Shown in pieces: positions 49,916-58,528 of a DNA stretch of 64,000 nt. A model generated the notes under the pieces. The model was not told where the DNA came from. It searched no databases and worked only from the letters and a program-made list of their open reading frames with translations. A program made the translations under genes and the position numbers. Source of the stretch: Treponema sp. OMZ 787 (GTDB lineage Bacteria; Spirochaetota; Spirochaetia; Treponematales; Treponemataceae); the NCBI RefSeq assembly GCF_024181225.1, contig NZ_CP051198.1, forward strand, positions 1,364,001 to 1,428,000, given 5' to 3'. Numbering within the stretch: position 1 is the stretch's first letter; each line of letters begins with the position of its first letter.

Positions 49916-51514
49916 ATGGGATTGGTATTGGCATCGGTTTCGGATAAGACGGGTTTAAAGGATTTTGCATCCCGCTTAAAAGCGGCAGGTTATGATTTTA
50001 TTGCCTCAGGGGGAACTGCAAAGACCTTGGAAGAGGCTGGCATTAAGGTAAAAGAGGTTTCCGAATATACCTCTTCGCCTGAAATTTTAGCAGGAAGGGT
50101 TAAGACCCTACATCCCATGATTCACGGCGGCATTTTAGCCCGCGATACCGAAGAGGATAGGGCAGAGCTTAAGGCCCTAGGCTTTATCGAAATCGACATT
50201 GTGATAGCCAACCTATACCCATTTGAAAAAACTATAAGCTCCCCGGATTCTACTGAAAGCGATTGTATAGAAAACATAGACATAGGAGGAGTCGCTCTTT
50301 TAAGGGCTGCCGCAAAAAACTATTCCCGGGTTGCAATTATCTGCGACCCGGCCGACTATGAGGCCGCAGCCTCCGAAATCGAAAAGACGGGAGAGATTTC
50401 TCTTGCTTTACGCAAAAAATTGGCAATAAAGGCCTTTGACCTTTGTACCCGATATGATGCGGCGATAACTTCTTGGCTTAGCCGGCTAAGCACTCTAAGC
50501 TGCGATATGGAAGAAAAGACATCTTTTGCCCTATGTGCTTATCCCGGGCAGGATTTGCGTTACGGGGAAAATCCTCACCAAAGGGCATGGCTTTACACAA
50601 ACGAGCCTAAGACCGGTCCCTTAGGAGGCAGGGTCTTACAGGGAAAGGAGCTTTCTTATAACAATATCCTCGATGCCGATGCTGCATGGAGGGCTGTTTC
50701 CATGTTTACAAAACCTGCAGCCATTGTGGTAAAACACCTCACCCCCTGCGGCCTTGCCGAAATAAACGAGGAGCTGCCGGAAGCTTCCGCTTTTTCTCCC
50801 CATTCCGAAGTTTCTTTAGCTCTAAGAGCCGCCATCGACTGCGACCCTGTTTCGGCCTTTGGAAGTATAATCGCCTTAAACCGTCCTTTTGATAAGGCTG
50901 CATTTGAAGAACTCGGTTCCTTGTTTGTCGAGTGTATTATCGCCCCTCTTTTTACTGAAGAAGCAAAAGAACTTTTGTCGGGCAAAAAAAACTTACGCCT
51001 CATCGAAGCTCCCTTCCCTCAAGAAAAAGAGCTTTATGAATATAAGTCGGTCTTGGGAGGCTTTTTAAAGCAGGAAAAAGATTTAGGCGACCCGGAATGC
51101 ACTGAATATAAGGATGCAGCTTCAAGAAAGGCGACACCGTTGGAAAGGTCTCTTTTACAATTTGCCATGAAGGCCTGCACCATGGTTAAGTCCAATGCCA
51201 TCCTCCTTGCAGCCCCGATAGATCCTGCAAATCCTCAAAAAGGCTTTTGCTCCGTCGGCATAGGCTGCGGTCAGCCCAACAGAGTGGATGCCGCCCGCCA
51301 AGCCATCGAAAGAGCAGGAGAGCGGGTAAAGGATGCAGTCCTTGCCTCAGATGCCTTCTTCCCCTTTCCCGACACAATCGAAGAAGCTGGCAAGGCAGGC
51401 ATAAAGGCCGTAATCCAGCCCGGCGGCTCAATCCGTGACGATTTAAGCATTGAAGAATGTAACAAGCATGGAATGGCTATGCTGGTAACGGGAGTGAGAC
51501 ACTTTAAGCATTAG
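49916..51514 (+). CDS. purH: Bifunctional AICAR formyltransferase / IMP cyclohydrolase
   Basis: 532 residues, last two steps of IMP synthesis. The N-terminal MGS-like cyclohydrolase has SVSDKTGLKDFASRL, GGTAKTLEEAG, and GRVKTLHPMIHGGILARD (about 60-77). The C-terminal transformylase has LRYGENPHQRAWLY (about 216-229), KHLTPCGLAE (about 270-279) and the final QPGGSIRDDLSIEECNKHG region. With purN and the nearby purine permease gene it implies both synthesis and uptake of purines. Confidence 0.95.
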   Translation: MGLVLASVSDKTGLKDFASRLKAAGYDFIASGGTAKTLEEAGIKVKEVSEYTSSPEILAGRVKTLHPMIHGGILARDTEEDRAELKALGFIEIDIVIANLYPFEKTISSPDSTESDCIENIDIGGVALLRAAAKNYSRVAIICDPADYEAAASEIEKTGEISLALRKKLAIKAFDLCTRYDAAITSWLSRLSTLSCDMEEKTSFALCAYPGQDLRYGENPHQRAWLYTNEPKTGPLGGRVLQGKELSYNNILDADAAWRAVSMFTKPAAIVVKHLTPCGLAEINEELPEASAFSPHSEVSLALRAAIDCDPVSAFGSIIALNRPFDKAAFEELGSLFVECIIAPLFTEEAKELLSGKKNLRLIEAPFPQEKELYEYKSVLGGFLKQEKDLGDPECTEYKDAASRKATPLERSLLQFAMKACTMVKSNAILLAAPIDPANPQKGFCSVGIGCGQPNRVDAARQAIERAGERVKDAVLASDAFFPFPDTIEEAGKAGIKAVIQPGGSIRDDLSIEECNKHGMAMLVTGVRHFKH

Positions 51515-51518
51515 GAAA

Positions 51519-51560
51519 AGTACAAATGACGAAGTGCGAAGTACAAATGACAAAGTGCAA
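51519..51560. repeat. Two tandem 21-bp repeats after purH
   Basis: Unit AGTACAAATGACGAAGTGCGA (51519-51539; 21 bases, two differences from the next) is repeated at 51540-51560. It sits between purH and the toxin-antitoxin pair and may be a remnant of the insertion boundary. Confidence 0.7.
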
Positions 51561-51641
51561 TTTGATATTCAGAGTAATTTAAATTTATTTTAAATATACT
51601 TGAAAATATATTCTTATAAGGATATACTATTATATATAGAT

Positions 51642-51959
51642 ATGGGTAAAACTATTATAAGCCAAGACAATCGGTTTGAATGGGACGAAGAGAAGAATAT
51701 TTCAAATATACAAAAGCATGGTATTGCTTTTGAAGAAATTTTAGAAGTATTTGATGACCCCGCATTTTTAACCGGATTTTATTTTGAACATTCTGCAATT
51801 GAAGATAGATACTATGGTATTGGAAATTTAAATGGAGTGTTGATAGTACTTGTGTTTTTTACGGAAAGAGAGCAGCGTATCCGATTAATATCGGTACGGC
51901 AAGCAGATCATGATTTAAGGGAGGCATATTATGATTATTTCAAAAAAATTAACGGCTGA
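51642..51959 (+). CDS. brnT: BrnT-family toxin (RNase)
   Basis: 105 residues from the ATG at 51642; an upstream TTG would add fourteen residues not typical of the family. The core FEWDEEKNISNIQKHGIAFEEILEVFDDP (about 12-40; key residues W-D-x-x-K and K-H-G-x-F) is the BrnT signature, followed by EDRYYGIGNLNGVLIVLVFF and RIRLISVRQAD with the R-x-I-S-x-R motif. BrnT is a RelE-fold ribonuclease that slows translation when free of its antitoxin. The antitoxin gene begins 29 bases before its stop. Confidence 0.93.
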   Translation: MGKTIISQDNRFEWDEEKNISNIQKHGIAFEEILEVFDDPAFLTGFYFEHSAIEDRYYGIGNLNGVLIVLVFFTEREQRIRLISVRQADHDLREAYYDYFKKING

Positions 51960-52206
51960 AAGGTTGGAGGAGATAAAAAATCATCCCATATCCTATGATG
52001 ATGACAGCCCGAAATTGACACAAGAACAAATTTCGCGGTTAAAGCCTTTTCATGAGGCATATTGGACTGTAACACCTGTAAAAAAAACAATTTCTATAAA
52101 AATTGACGCCGATATACTTGCTGCCCTCCAATCACTAGGACGAGGTTATCAAACGAGGATAAATGCTATTTTAAGAGAAGCTGTCATGAATGGTAAATTA
52201 GGATGA
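51931..52206 (+). CDS. brnA: BrnA-family antitoxin
   Basis: 91 residues. The N-terminal toxin-binding part includes LTAERLEEIKNHPISYDDDSPKLT. The C-terminal ribbon-helix-helix has KKTISIKIDADILAALQSLG followed by GYQTRINAILREAV. It neutralises BrnT and, as in other brnTA loci, should repress the shared promoter. GGAGG at 51919-51923 inside brnT is its ribosome site. Toxin first, antitoxin second is the usual order for this family. Confidence 0.92.
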   Translation: MIISKKLTAERLEEIKNHPISYDDDSPKLTQEQISRLKPFHEAYWTVTPVKKTISIKIDADILAALQSLGRGYQTRINAILREAVMNGKLG

Positions 52207-52219
52207 GCTTTTCACTTTT

Positions 52220-53140
52220 CTAATACGAAATCTTCTGTATAATGCTATCTTTTTGGCGCCAGTTTTTATTTACTCGGACTTGAAGATCCAGTTGAACCTT
52301 ATAAGGAAAGATTTTGCGCATTTCGGCCATGGATTTTATTCTTATGCTTTTAATGACGGCGGCTCCCTTGCCTATGAGCATGGCTTTCTGGCTTTCTTTT
52401 TCGACATAGAGGAAGGCCCGCACCCAAAGTTCTTTGCCGTTTTTACGCATTTCTGCATCTTCTACCCCTGCATAGAGGGCGTGGGGAATTTCCTCTCTGG
52501 TGTGGGCTATGGCCTGTTCCCTTATAATTTCGGTAATCCTAAAGACGACATCTTGATCGGTGTAGATATCTTCGGGGTAGAGCGGCTCTCCTTCGGGAAG
52601 GAGTTCTATGAGGGATGAGAGAATCTCGTTTATGCCCTCATCCTTTAGGGCGGAAATTTCAACGATCCTTTCTTGGGGAATATCGGGAAGGAGCTTTGAG
52701 ATTTCCTTTTTTGCAAGGTCAACTTTTGAGGTAGCAGGGGCTTTTGATGCGCCGTCTGCCTTTGAGGCGGCAAGGTCGGCCTTGTTGAGTCCTATTACTG
52801 TTTTTCCCTGTAAGGAGCTGAGTAGAGAGCAGATGTTTTTTTCTTCTTCTCCGAATTCCCTCGAAAGGTCTATGAGGTATAGGACGGCATCCCCTTCTTC
52901 CAGACGGGTTTTTGCAATTTCTTGAAGTTTTAGGTTTAGTTTTTTTTCGGATTTGTGGTAGCCGGGAGTATCGATAAAAACTATCTGTCCTTTGGTTGTG
53001 TTTACGATACCCCTTATTGCATTTCGGGTAGTTTGCGGAATTGATGAGACAATCGAAACTTTTTCGCCCGAAGCAGTATTTAAAAAGGTTGACTTACCGG
53101 CGGAAGGGCGTCCTATTATCGTTACAATTCCGCTTTTCAT
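52220..53140 (-). CDS. era: GTPase Era
   Basis: 306 residues from the ATG at 53140; a longer frame reaching into the upstream gene lacks support. Ras-like GTPase with G1 GRPSAGKST (about 8-16), G3 DTPGYH (about 56-61) and G4 NKAD (about 119-122), and a C-terminal KH domain (GKGAAVIKSIRIKS). It assists 30S subunit assembly at the 16S 3' end. Directly after NKAD there is an extra Ala/Ser/Lys-rich segment (about 123-142) absent from common Era proteins. It starts immediately after the stop of the ferredoxin-like gene. Confidence 0.93.
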   Translation of the reverse strand: MKSGIVTIIGRPSAGKSTFLNTASGEKVSIVSSIPQTTRNAIRGIVNTTKGQIVFIDTPGYHKSEKKLNLKLQEIAKTRLEEGDAVLYLIDLSREFGEEEKNICSLLSSLQGKTVIGLNKADLAASKADGASKAPATSKVDLAKKEISKLLPDIPQERIVEISALKDEGINEILSSLIELLPEGEPLYPEDIYTDQDVVFRITEIIREQAIAHTREEIPHALYAGVEDAEMRKNGKELWVRAFLYVEKESQKAMLIGKGAAVIKSIRIKSMAEMRKIFPYKVQLDLQVRVNKNWRQKDSIIQKISY

Positions 53141-53141
53141 T

Positions 53142-53990
53142 TTATGCGCTTTGGCAGCCCTCGCATGATGAGCAGGAATTAAACTTGACTTTGTTTTCTG
53201 TAAGCATGAGAACCTTTGTCGGGCAGCCCTCAACGCACTTATTGCATGAATCGCAAAGAGCATAATCGACCTTGGGTATTCCGTCTATTACCTTTATCGC
53301 TCCCGTAGGACAGTTCTTTTCGCACTTCATACACTTTATGCAGCCTCGCTTACAGTTTTTCATAATCTGAGGCTTACGCGGGTTTTTGCATGAACAGAGG
53401 GCTATGGCTCCCTTTTGATCTATAGGAACAGTTGTTAAAACATGCTGCGGGCATTGGGCAACACAGACAGCACAGCCTGTACATTTATCGTAGTCTACTT
53501 CAGGAAGCCCATTCTCTTTTATGTGAATTGCATCAAAGGGGCAGGCATTTTCGCAGTCGCCGAGACCTATACATCCCCAGTCGCAGTCTTTTGTTCCGTT
53601 AATCGAAATCTTTGCAGCCTTACAGGTTTTGACTCCTATGTAGTCGCATTTGTTTCGGCAGACATCGTGAGAGCCTTGGCAGGTTAAAACCGCAACTCTC
53701 GCAGAAGCCGAAGCATCGACTCCCATTATCTTTCCGATAGCTTGAGCCACAGGAGCTGCTCCTACAGGGCATCCGTTTACGGGTGCATCTCCTGCTGCAA
53801 CTGCTGCAGCAAATCCGTCACAGCCGGGATAACCGCAGGCTCCGCAGTTTGCTCCCGGAAGAACCTCTCTTACGGCCGCCGCCGTCTTATCCGGTTCAAC
53901 ATAAAATATTTTCTTAAAAAAGCCCAATAAAAGGCCCAACAAAAGAGACAACACCAGCGATACGGCCAAGGTCAATAAAATAATATTCAT
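53142..53990 (-). CDS. rnfB: RnfB-like electron-transport ferredoxin subunit
   Basis: 282 residues. N-terminal membrane helix (about 3-27), then the Fe-S domain VLPGANCGACGYPGCDGFA (about 44-62, key Cys of C-x2-C-x4-C), then clusters CDWGCIGLGDCENACPF, CTGCAVCVAQCP, CIKCMKCEKNCP and CDSCNKCVEGCP (about 133-262), and a final Cys-rich tail. In the Rnf complex subunit B accepts electrons from ferredoxin to reduce NAD+ or pump ions. The other rnf genes are not in the window, so it is either a distant member or a stand-alone redox protein. Confidence 0.85.
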   Translation of the reverse strand: MNIILLTLAVSLVLSLLLGLLLGFFKKIFYVEPDKTAAAVREVLPGANCGACGYPGCDGFAAAVAAGDAPVNGCPVGAAPVAQAIGKIMGVDASASARVAVLTCQGSHDVCRNKCDYIGVKTCKAAKISINGTKDCDWGCIGLGDCENACPFDAIHIKENGLPEVDYDKCTGCAVCVAQCPQHVLTTVPIDQKGAIALCSCKNPRKPQIMKNCKRGCIKCMKCEKNCPTGAIKVIDGIPKVDYALCDSCNKCVEGCPTKVLMLTENKVKFNSCSSCEGCQSA

Positions 53991-54098
53991 GCATACTCCA
54001 ATAAAACTTTATTTCTCTTGTATAATGCCATATTTTCGGCTTTTGTGCAAGTGATGGGTTTTAAAAATAGATTAAGAAAATTGCAGTTAATTTGAAAA

Positions 54099-54127
54099 TT
54101 GACATAATTCTTTTTTTTCATTATAAT
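54099..54127 (+). promoter_or_regulatory. Promoter of lepA with almost no leader
   Basis: TTGACA (54099-54104), 17-base spacer, TATAAT (54122-54127): full consensus. The lepA ATG begins eight bases after the -10, about where transcription should start, so the mRNA may be leaderless. Confidence 0.8.
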
Positions 54128-54134
54128 ACACCCT

Positions 54135-55940
54135 ATGTTAAATCCTGAAAATATACGCAATTTTTGTATTGTAGCTCACATAGATCACGGTAAGTCGACC
54201 CTGTCCGACAGGCTCATTGAAAAGACTAAGATAATAGATGAGCGCTATCACCGCAATCAGATGACAGACGATATGGACATAGAAAGAGAGCGGGGTATTA
54301 CCATAAAAAGTCACGCAGTCCGCATTCCGTATACGGCTAAGGACGGTAAAAACTATGTTTTAAACTTTGTAGATACTCCAGGTCACGTAGACTTTTCCTA
54401 CGAGGTTTCGCGTGCCATTGCTTCTTGCGAGGGGGCTATCTTAATAGTGGATGCCACTCAGGGAGTTGAGTCCCAAACCCTTTCAAATATGTATCTTGCT
54501 CTTGAACATGACTTGGAAATTCTCCCCGTCATAAACAAGATAGATCTGCCTGCGGCCGATGTGGACGCTGCAAAGCATCAGATAGATCACGATCTTGGGC
54601 TTGATTCAGATGTTGCTGTGGCCGTTTCTGCAAAGACTGGCGAAAATATCGATGCCCTCTTTGAATCTATAGTAACAACCTTTCCGCCGCCCAAGGGTTC
54701 AAAGGACAATCCCTTGCAGGCCCTTATCTTCGACTGCCACTATGACCCCTACAGAGGAGTTGTAGTCCATGTGCGTGTTTTTGAAGGAATGATAAAACCA
54801 GGAATGACTATACGCTTTATGAATACCGGCGGCGAGTACAAGGTAGAAGAAACCGGAACCTTTGTCCTCGACCTTGTAAAGCAGGATTCCTTGCAGGCCG
54901 GCGAGGTAGGCTATATAATTGCCGGTATTAAAACCGTTTCCGATGTCGGAGTCGGAGATACCATCACCGATGCAGCCGCTCCCTGTAAAACTCCCTTATC
55001 CGGCTTTAAAGAGGTAAAGCCTGTAGTTTTTTCTTCAGTCTATCCCACTGATACAAATGACTACGAGGAGCTCCGCGAGTCTTTCGAAAAATTAAAACTG
55101 AACGATGCAAGCCTAACCTGGGAAAAGGACTCCTCCCTTGCCCTCGGGCACGGCTTTAGATGCGGTTTTTTGGGGCTTCTCCATCTTGAAATCGTACAAG
55201 AAAGGTTGGAAAGAGAATTTGATCAGACTGTTATCTTTACGGCACCCTCGGTACGATATAAACTGACAATGCGCACCGGAGAGGAAATTATTTGCGATAA
55301 CCCTGCCGATTATCCCGATGAGGGGCTTATAGCCTCCGCTGAGGAGCCCTATATAAAGGCAACCCTTATAACGCCTACAAATTATCTTGGAAATGTTATG
55401 TCCCTCTGTATGGAAAAGCGGGGAGTGCAGACCAATATGACCTACTTGGATGAAAAACGGGTTGAGATGACCTATGAGATGCCCTTGGCCGAGGTCTTAT
55501 TCGATTTTTATGACAGGCTTAAAAGCATAAGCCGGGGCTATGCCTCCTTTGACTACGAGGTTATAGGAACTCGGCCGACAGATTTGGCTAAGATAGATAT
55601 TTTGATCAACGGAAAGCCTGTTGACGCTCTAGCCCAGCTTGCCTATAAGCCGAGCGCCTACGACAAGGCCCGCCTTGTATGCGAAAAGCTTAAAGACGAA
55701 ATACCGCGTCAGCAGTTTAAGATTCCGATTCAGGGTGCTATCGGCAGCCAGATAATAGCGAGGGAAACAATTTCTGCCCTGCGAAAAGATGTTCTTGCCA
55801 AGTGCTACGGAGGCGACATTACCCGAAAGCGCAAACTCCTCGAAAAGCAAAAGGAAGGAAAAAAGCGCATGAAGATGATAGGCGATGTCGAGCTTCCGCA
55901 GTCCGCCTTCTTAGCCGTATTGAAGACCAAGGAAGATTAA
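54135..55940 (+). CDS. lepA: Elongation factor 4 (LepA)
   Basis: 601 residues, ribosome-bound GTPase acting in back-translocation or initiation quality control. G1 HIDHGKST (about 14-21), switch DMDIERERGITIK, G3 DTPGHVDFSYE (about 80-90), G4 NKIDLP (about 134-139), G5 VSAKTG, and the LepA-specific C-terminal domain with GGDITRKRKLLEKQKEGKKR. No Shine-Dalgarno precedes the ATG. It is followed by a large structured element rather than a simple terminator. Confidence 0.97.
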   Translation: MLNPENIRNFCIVAHIDHGKSTLSDRLIEKTKIIDERYHRNQMTDDMDIERERGITIKSHAVRIPYTAKDGKNYVLNFVDTPGHVDFSYEVSRAIASCEGAILIVDATQGVESQTLSNMYLALEHDLEILPVINKIDLPAADVDAAKHQIDHDLGLDSDVAVAVSAKTGENIDALFESIVTTFPPPKGSKDNPLQALIFDCHYDPYRGVVVHVRVFEGMIKPGMTIRFMNTGGEYKVEETGTFVLDLVKQDSLQAGEVGYIIAGIKTVSDVGVGDTITDAAAPCKTPLSGFKEVKPVVFSSVYPTDTNDYEELRESFEKLKLNDASLTWEKDSSLALGHGFRCGFLGLLHLEIVQERLEREFDQTVIFTAPSVRYKLTMRTGEEIICDNPADYPDEGLIASAEEPYIKATLITPTNYLGNVMSLCMEKRGVQTNMTYLDEKRVEMTYEMPLAEVLFDFYDRLKSISRGYASFDYEVIGTRPTDLAKIDILINGKPVDALAQLAYKPSAYDKARLVCEKLKDEIPRQQFKIPIQGAIGSQIIARETISALRKDVLAKCYGGDITRKRKLLEKQKEGKKRMKMIGDVELPQSAFLAVLKTKED

Positions 55941-55950
55941 GCCTTATAAT

Positions 55951-56055
55951 AGGGGGACGGATGGCGGTGGTTCCACGCTTCGAGAGTTTTAGACGCAAGT
56001 CTAAAACTCTAAGCTGAAAATCAGACATGGATGTCTGATTTTCAGCGGACCCCCT
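55951..56055. repeat. Multi-hairpin element downstream of lepA
   Basis: An outer AGGGGG/CCCCCT stem (55951-55956 with 56050-56055) encloses two perfect hairpins. The first has a 12-bp stem AGAGTTTTAGAC/GTCTAAAACTCT capped by GCAA (55983-56010). The second has a 16-bp stem (56013-56028 with 56031-56046, first arm GCTGAAAATCAGACAT) with a two-base loop. TTTTTC follows. It shares the GGGGG outer stem and AGACGCAAGT with the element at 4531-4574. It can act as terminator, but the length and shape suggest a dispersed element. Confidence 0.65.
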
Positions 56056-56128
56056 TTTTCTTTTCTCCAAAGAATGATATAATCCCTCGTTGCTTTAATA
56101 AATAATTTTATAAGGATGGAATTGACTT

Positions 56129-57517
56129 ATGAGCAAAAAGACCAACGATATTATTGTTATAGGTTTTGCTTTATTTGCTATGTTTTTAGGAGCAGGAAAC
56201 CTAATCTTTCCCCCTACCTTGGGTCACTTATCGGGAAAGGACTGGATTTTTTCCCTTTTAGGTTTTTTGGTAACCGGGGTTGGAATGCCCGTTTTGGGTA
56301 TAATATCTATGGGAAAGTGTGACGGTCATCTTTCCAATTTTACCAAAAACATAAATCAATTATTCGGAACATTTTTTATAATCTTTGTTATGCTTATAAT
56401 AGGTCCTCTTTTTGCTATTCCAAGAACGGCCGCCACTACTTATGAAATTGCCATCAGACCCAACTTCGGCATAAGCTCGGTTTTATCTTCATTTATATTC
56501 TTTGCAATCACCTTGTTTTTTGTTCTAACTCCTAATGATGTTATTGACAGGGTTGGAAAATTTTTGACACCTGCCTTGATAGCTGTTTTAGGCCTTTTGG
56601 TTATCAAAGGCTTTGTTACTCCGATAGGAAAACCTTCCGAACCTTTGGTAGATAAGATTTTTTTAAGAGGCTTTAAAGAAGGTTATCAAACTATGGATGC
56701 TCTAGGCTCTATGATATTGGCAACCATAGTTATTTCGAGTATAAGTGCAAAAGGTTATACCGATAAAAAATCCCTTTTAAAGATGACTATTTGGACGGGA
56801 CTTATTGCCTGTATCGGCCTGGGTCTTGTCTACGGCGGCCTTGTATATGTGGGTGCAACAGGAAGTGCCGTTTTACCCGATAATCTTTCTCGAACGGAAA
56901 TTGTAGTTCAGTCGAGCGAAATTTTGTGGGGCAAGGCCGGACGGGTAGTTTTAGGTTTGGCAATAGGCTTGGCTTGTTTGACTACCTCAATCGGTCTTAC
57001 TGCAACTGCCGGTGATTACTTTTCTAAGAGGTTTAAAGACGATATCAGCTATCGTGCCACGGTTATTATTATCTGTGTCGTAAGTTTTTTCCTTTCAAAC
57101 TTCGGTGTCGATAATATTATCTCCATTGCAGGACCGATTCTTGAGGTTATCTATCCTGTAGCAATTGTTTTGATAGTTTTAAATTTATTTTCGGAATTTA
57201 TACCGAACAAGTATTTCTTCCATGGTGCTGTAATAGGCACTCTTTCGATAAGTGTTCTCCAAGGCTGGGTTGCAGCACAGGATCTTATCAATAACCTTCT
57301 TGTCAAGCTTGAAGCCTTTCCGGCTATGGATCAAGTCGGTATGAGTTTTAATACCACAATTAATGTTTTAAAAACGCTTCCTTTTGAAGGCATAGGATTC
57401 CCATGGCTTCTCCCGGCTCTCGGTTTTTCTCTTTTATTAGGTTTCGGCTATATTATCATGCAAAAGACAGAAAAAGCTCCATCAATGAAGGACCAATCAG
57501 AAGGAAAGGATGAATAA
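56129..57517 (+). CDS. brnQ: Branched-chain amino acid transporter (BrnQ/LIVCS family)
   Basis: 462 residues with about twelve membrane helices. GFALFAMFLGAGNLIFPPTLG (about 11-31; key AGNLIFPP) is the family signature for sodium- or proton-coupled uptake of leucine, isoleucine and valine. Other conserved stretches are RTAATTYE (about 91-98) and LGSMILATIV. An in-frame start 13 bases earlier is in another frame and is ignored. AAGGATGGAA precedes the ATG. Its stop shares one base with the bactofilin start (TAATG). Confidence 0.94.
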   Translation: MSKKTNDIIVIGFALFAMFLGAGNLIFPPTLGHLSGKDWIFSLLGFLVTGVGMPVLGIISMGKCDGHLSNFTKNINQLFGTFFIIFVMLIIGPLFAIPRTAATTYEIAIRPNFGISSVLSSFIFFAITLFFVLTPNDVIDRVGKFLTPALIAVLGLLVIKGFVTPIGKPSEPLVDKIFLRGFKEGYQTMDALGSMILATIVISSISAKGYTDKKSLLKMTIWTGLIACIGLGLVYGGLVYVGATGSAVLPDNLSRTEIVVQSSEILWGKAGRVVLGLAIGLACLTTSIGLTATAGDYFSKRFKDDISYRATVIIICVVSFFLSNFGVDNIISIAGPILEVIYPVAIVLIVLNLFSEFIPNKYFFHGAVIGTLSISVLQGWVAAQDLINNLLVKLEAFPAMDQVGMSFNTTINVLKTLPFEGIGFPWLLPALGFSLLLGFGYIIMQKTEKAPSMKDQSEGKDE

Positions 57518-57894
57518 TGGCTGAGATAGAAAAAGTTAATTTACTGGATTTGGATGAAGAAGATTACGATACGGTTCTTGCTCCGGATATTCAGTTTAGC
57601 GGTAAGATAGAGTGCAAAAAGCCTTTTATGATTAAGGGGCATGTGGAAGGATTTTTGGTTTCTACAAGCGATGTAACTATTGATGAAAATTCTACCGTAA
57701 AGGCAAATATCAGGGCTGACAGGGTTGTGATTAAAGGATCTGTCGAGGGAAATGTTTTAGCCGACACTATGGTTCATGTCTTTTCTTGCGGAAGGCTTAT
57801 AGGTGATGTTACAGCTCCTGAAGTTGTGCTTGAAAGCGGCTGTATATTTAACGGTATTTGTACGATGACAAAGGATAATCAGCTTGGAAGATAA
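57517..57894 (+). CDS. Bactofilin
   Basis: 125 residues, beta-helix cytoskeletal protein (DUF583). The core (about 25-115) has the six-residue rung periodicity: ...FSGKIECKKPFMIKGHVEG, VTIDENSTVKANIRADRVVIKGSVEGNV and MVHVFSCGRLIGDV rungs. Bactofilins polymerise into filaments without nucleotide and in spirochetes are linked to cell shape and coiling. It overlaps the stop of brnQ and the start of the TPR gene. Confidence 0.92.
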   Translation: MAEIEKVNLLDLDEEDYDTVLAPDIQFSGKIECKKPFMIKGHVEGFLVSTSDVTIDENSTVKANIRADRVVIKGSVEGNVLADTMVHVFSCGRLIGDVTAPEVVLESGCIFNGICTMTKDNQLGR

Positions 57895-58525
57895 AAAAAT
57901 AAAGTTATATTTTATCTTTAAATTTTCTATCATTTTTTTTATGATTTGTGGGGCTCATCTTTTTGCCCAAAGTAAGCCTGATGCTCTTGTTTTGTATAAA
58001 AACGGCCGTTATGCCGAGGCTGTTGCCGTATGCGAAGCAGAAATCAAACAGTCTCCTAATAATTTGGACAGCTATGTTGTAATGACATGGGCTCTCTTGG
58101 CTGACGGCCGATACCAAAAAACTTATGATATTGCCTTAGCCGGACGTAAAATTGCACAAACCGATCCTAGGCTTATAGCATCTCAAGCAGAGGCTTGTTA
58201 TCATTTAGGTAAAAATTCCGAAGCCCTTAAACTTTTTCAAGATTATATTTCCTATGCTCCCAACGGAGTGCGTATTTCTTCTTCATATTACTTTATGGGA
58301 GAAATATATTTACGGATAGCAAAATACAGGCATGCAGATATTTCTTTTTCTGTAGCGGTTACCCTTGACTCCTTTAACAGTCTTTGGTGGGTTCGTTTAG
58401 GCTATGCCAGAGAACAGATAAAAGAATACCGCTATTCCCTTGAAGCCTACAACAAGGCCTTGAGCTTAAACAAAAACCTTGTTGATGCTCAAAAAGGGCG
58501 TGAAAGGGTCTTACAGCGTTTTTAA
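57884..58525 (+). CDS. Secreted TPR protein
   Basis: 213 residues, TTG start at 57884 inside the bactofilin gene. Signal peptide about 6-28 (FIFKFSIIFFMICGAHLFAQ). Then at least four tetratricopeptide repeats, e.g. ALVLYKNGRYAEAVAVCEAEI and PRLIASQAEACYHLGKNSEAL. Periplasmic scaffold probable. The overlap with bactofilin suggests a joint role at the envelope; partner unknown. Three bases before the methylthiotransferase gene. Confidence 0.82.
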   Translation: MEDKKIKLYFIFKFSIIFFMICGAHLFAQSKPDALVLYKNGRYAEAVAVCEAEIKQSPNNLDSYVVMTWALLADGRYQKTYDIALAGRKIAQTDPRLIASQAEACYHLGKNSEALKLFQDYISYAPNGVRISSSYYFMGEIYLRIAKYRHADISFSVAVTLDSFNSLWWVRLGYAREQIKEYRYSLEAYNKALSLNKNLVDAQKGRERVLQRF

Positions 58526-58528
58526 TAT

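Noticed and set aside
51519-51560. Tandem repeats as a CRISPR array
   Set aside because: Only two units, directly adjacent with no spacer, and no cas genes in the window.
57884-57894. Moving the TPR gene start to the internal ATG in the signal peptide
   Set aside because: That would cut the signal peptide in half; the TTG at 57884 preserves it and gives the usual overlap with bactofilin.
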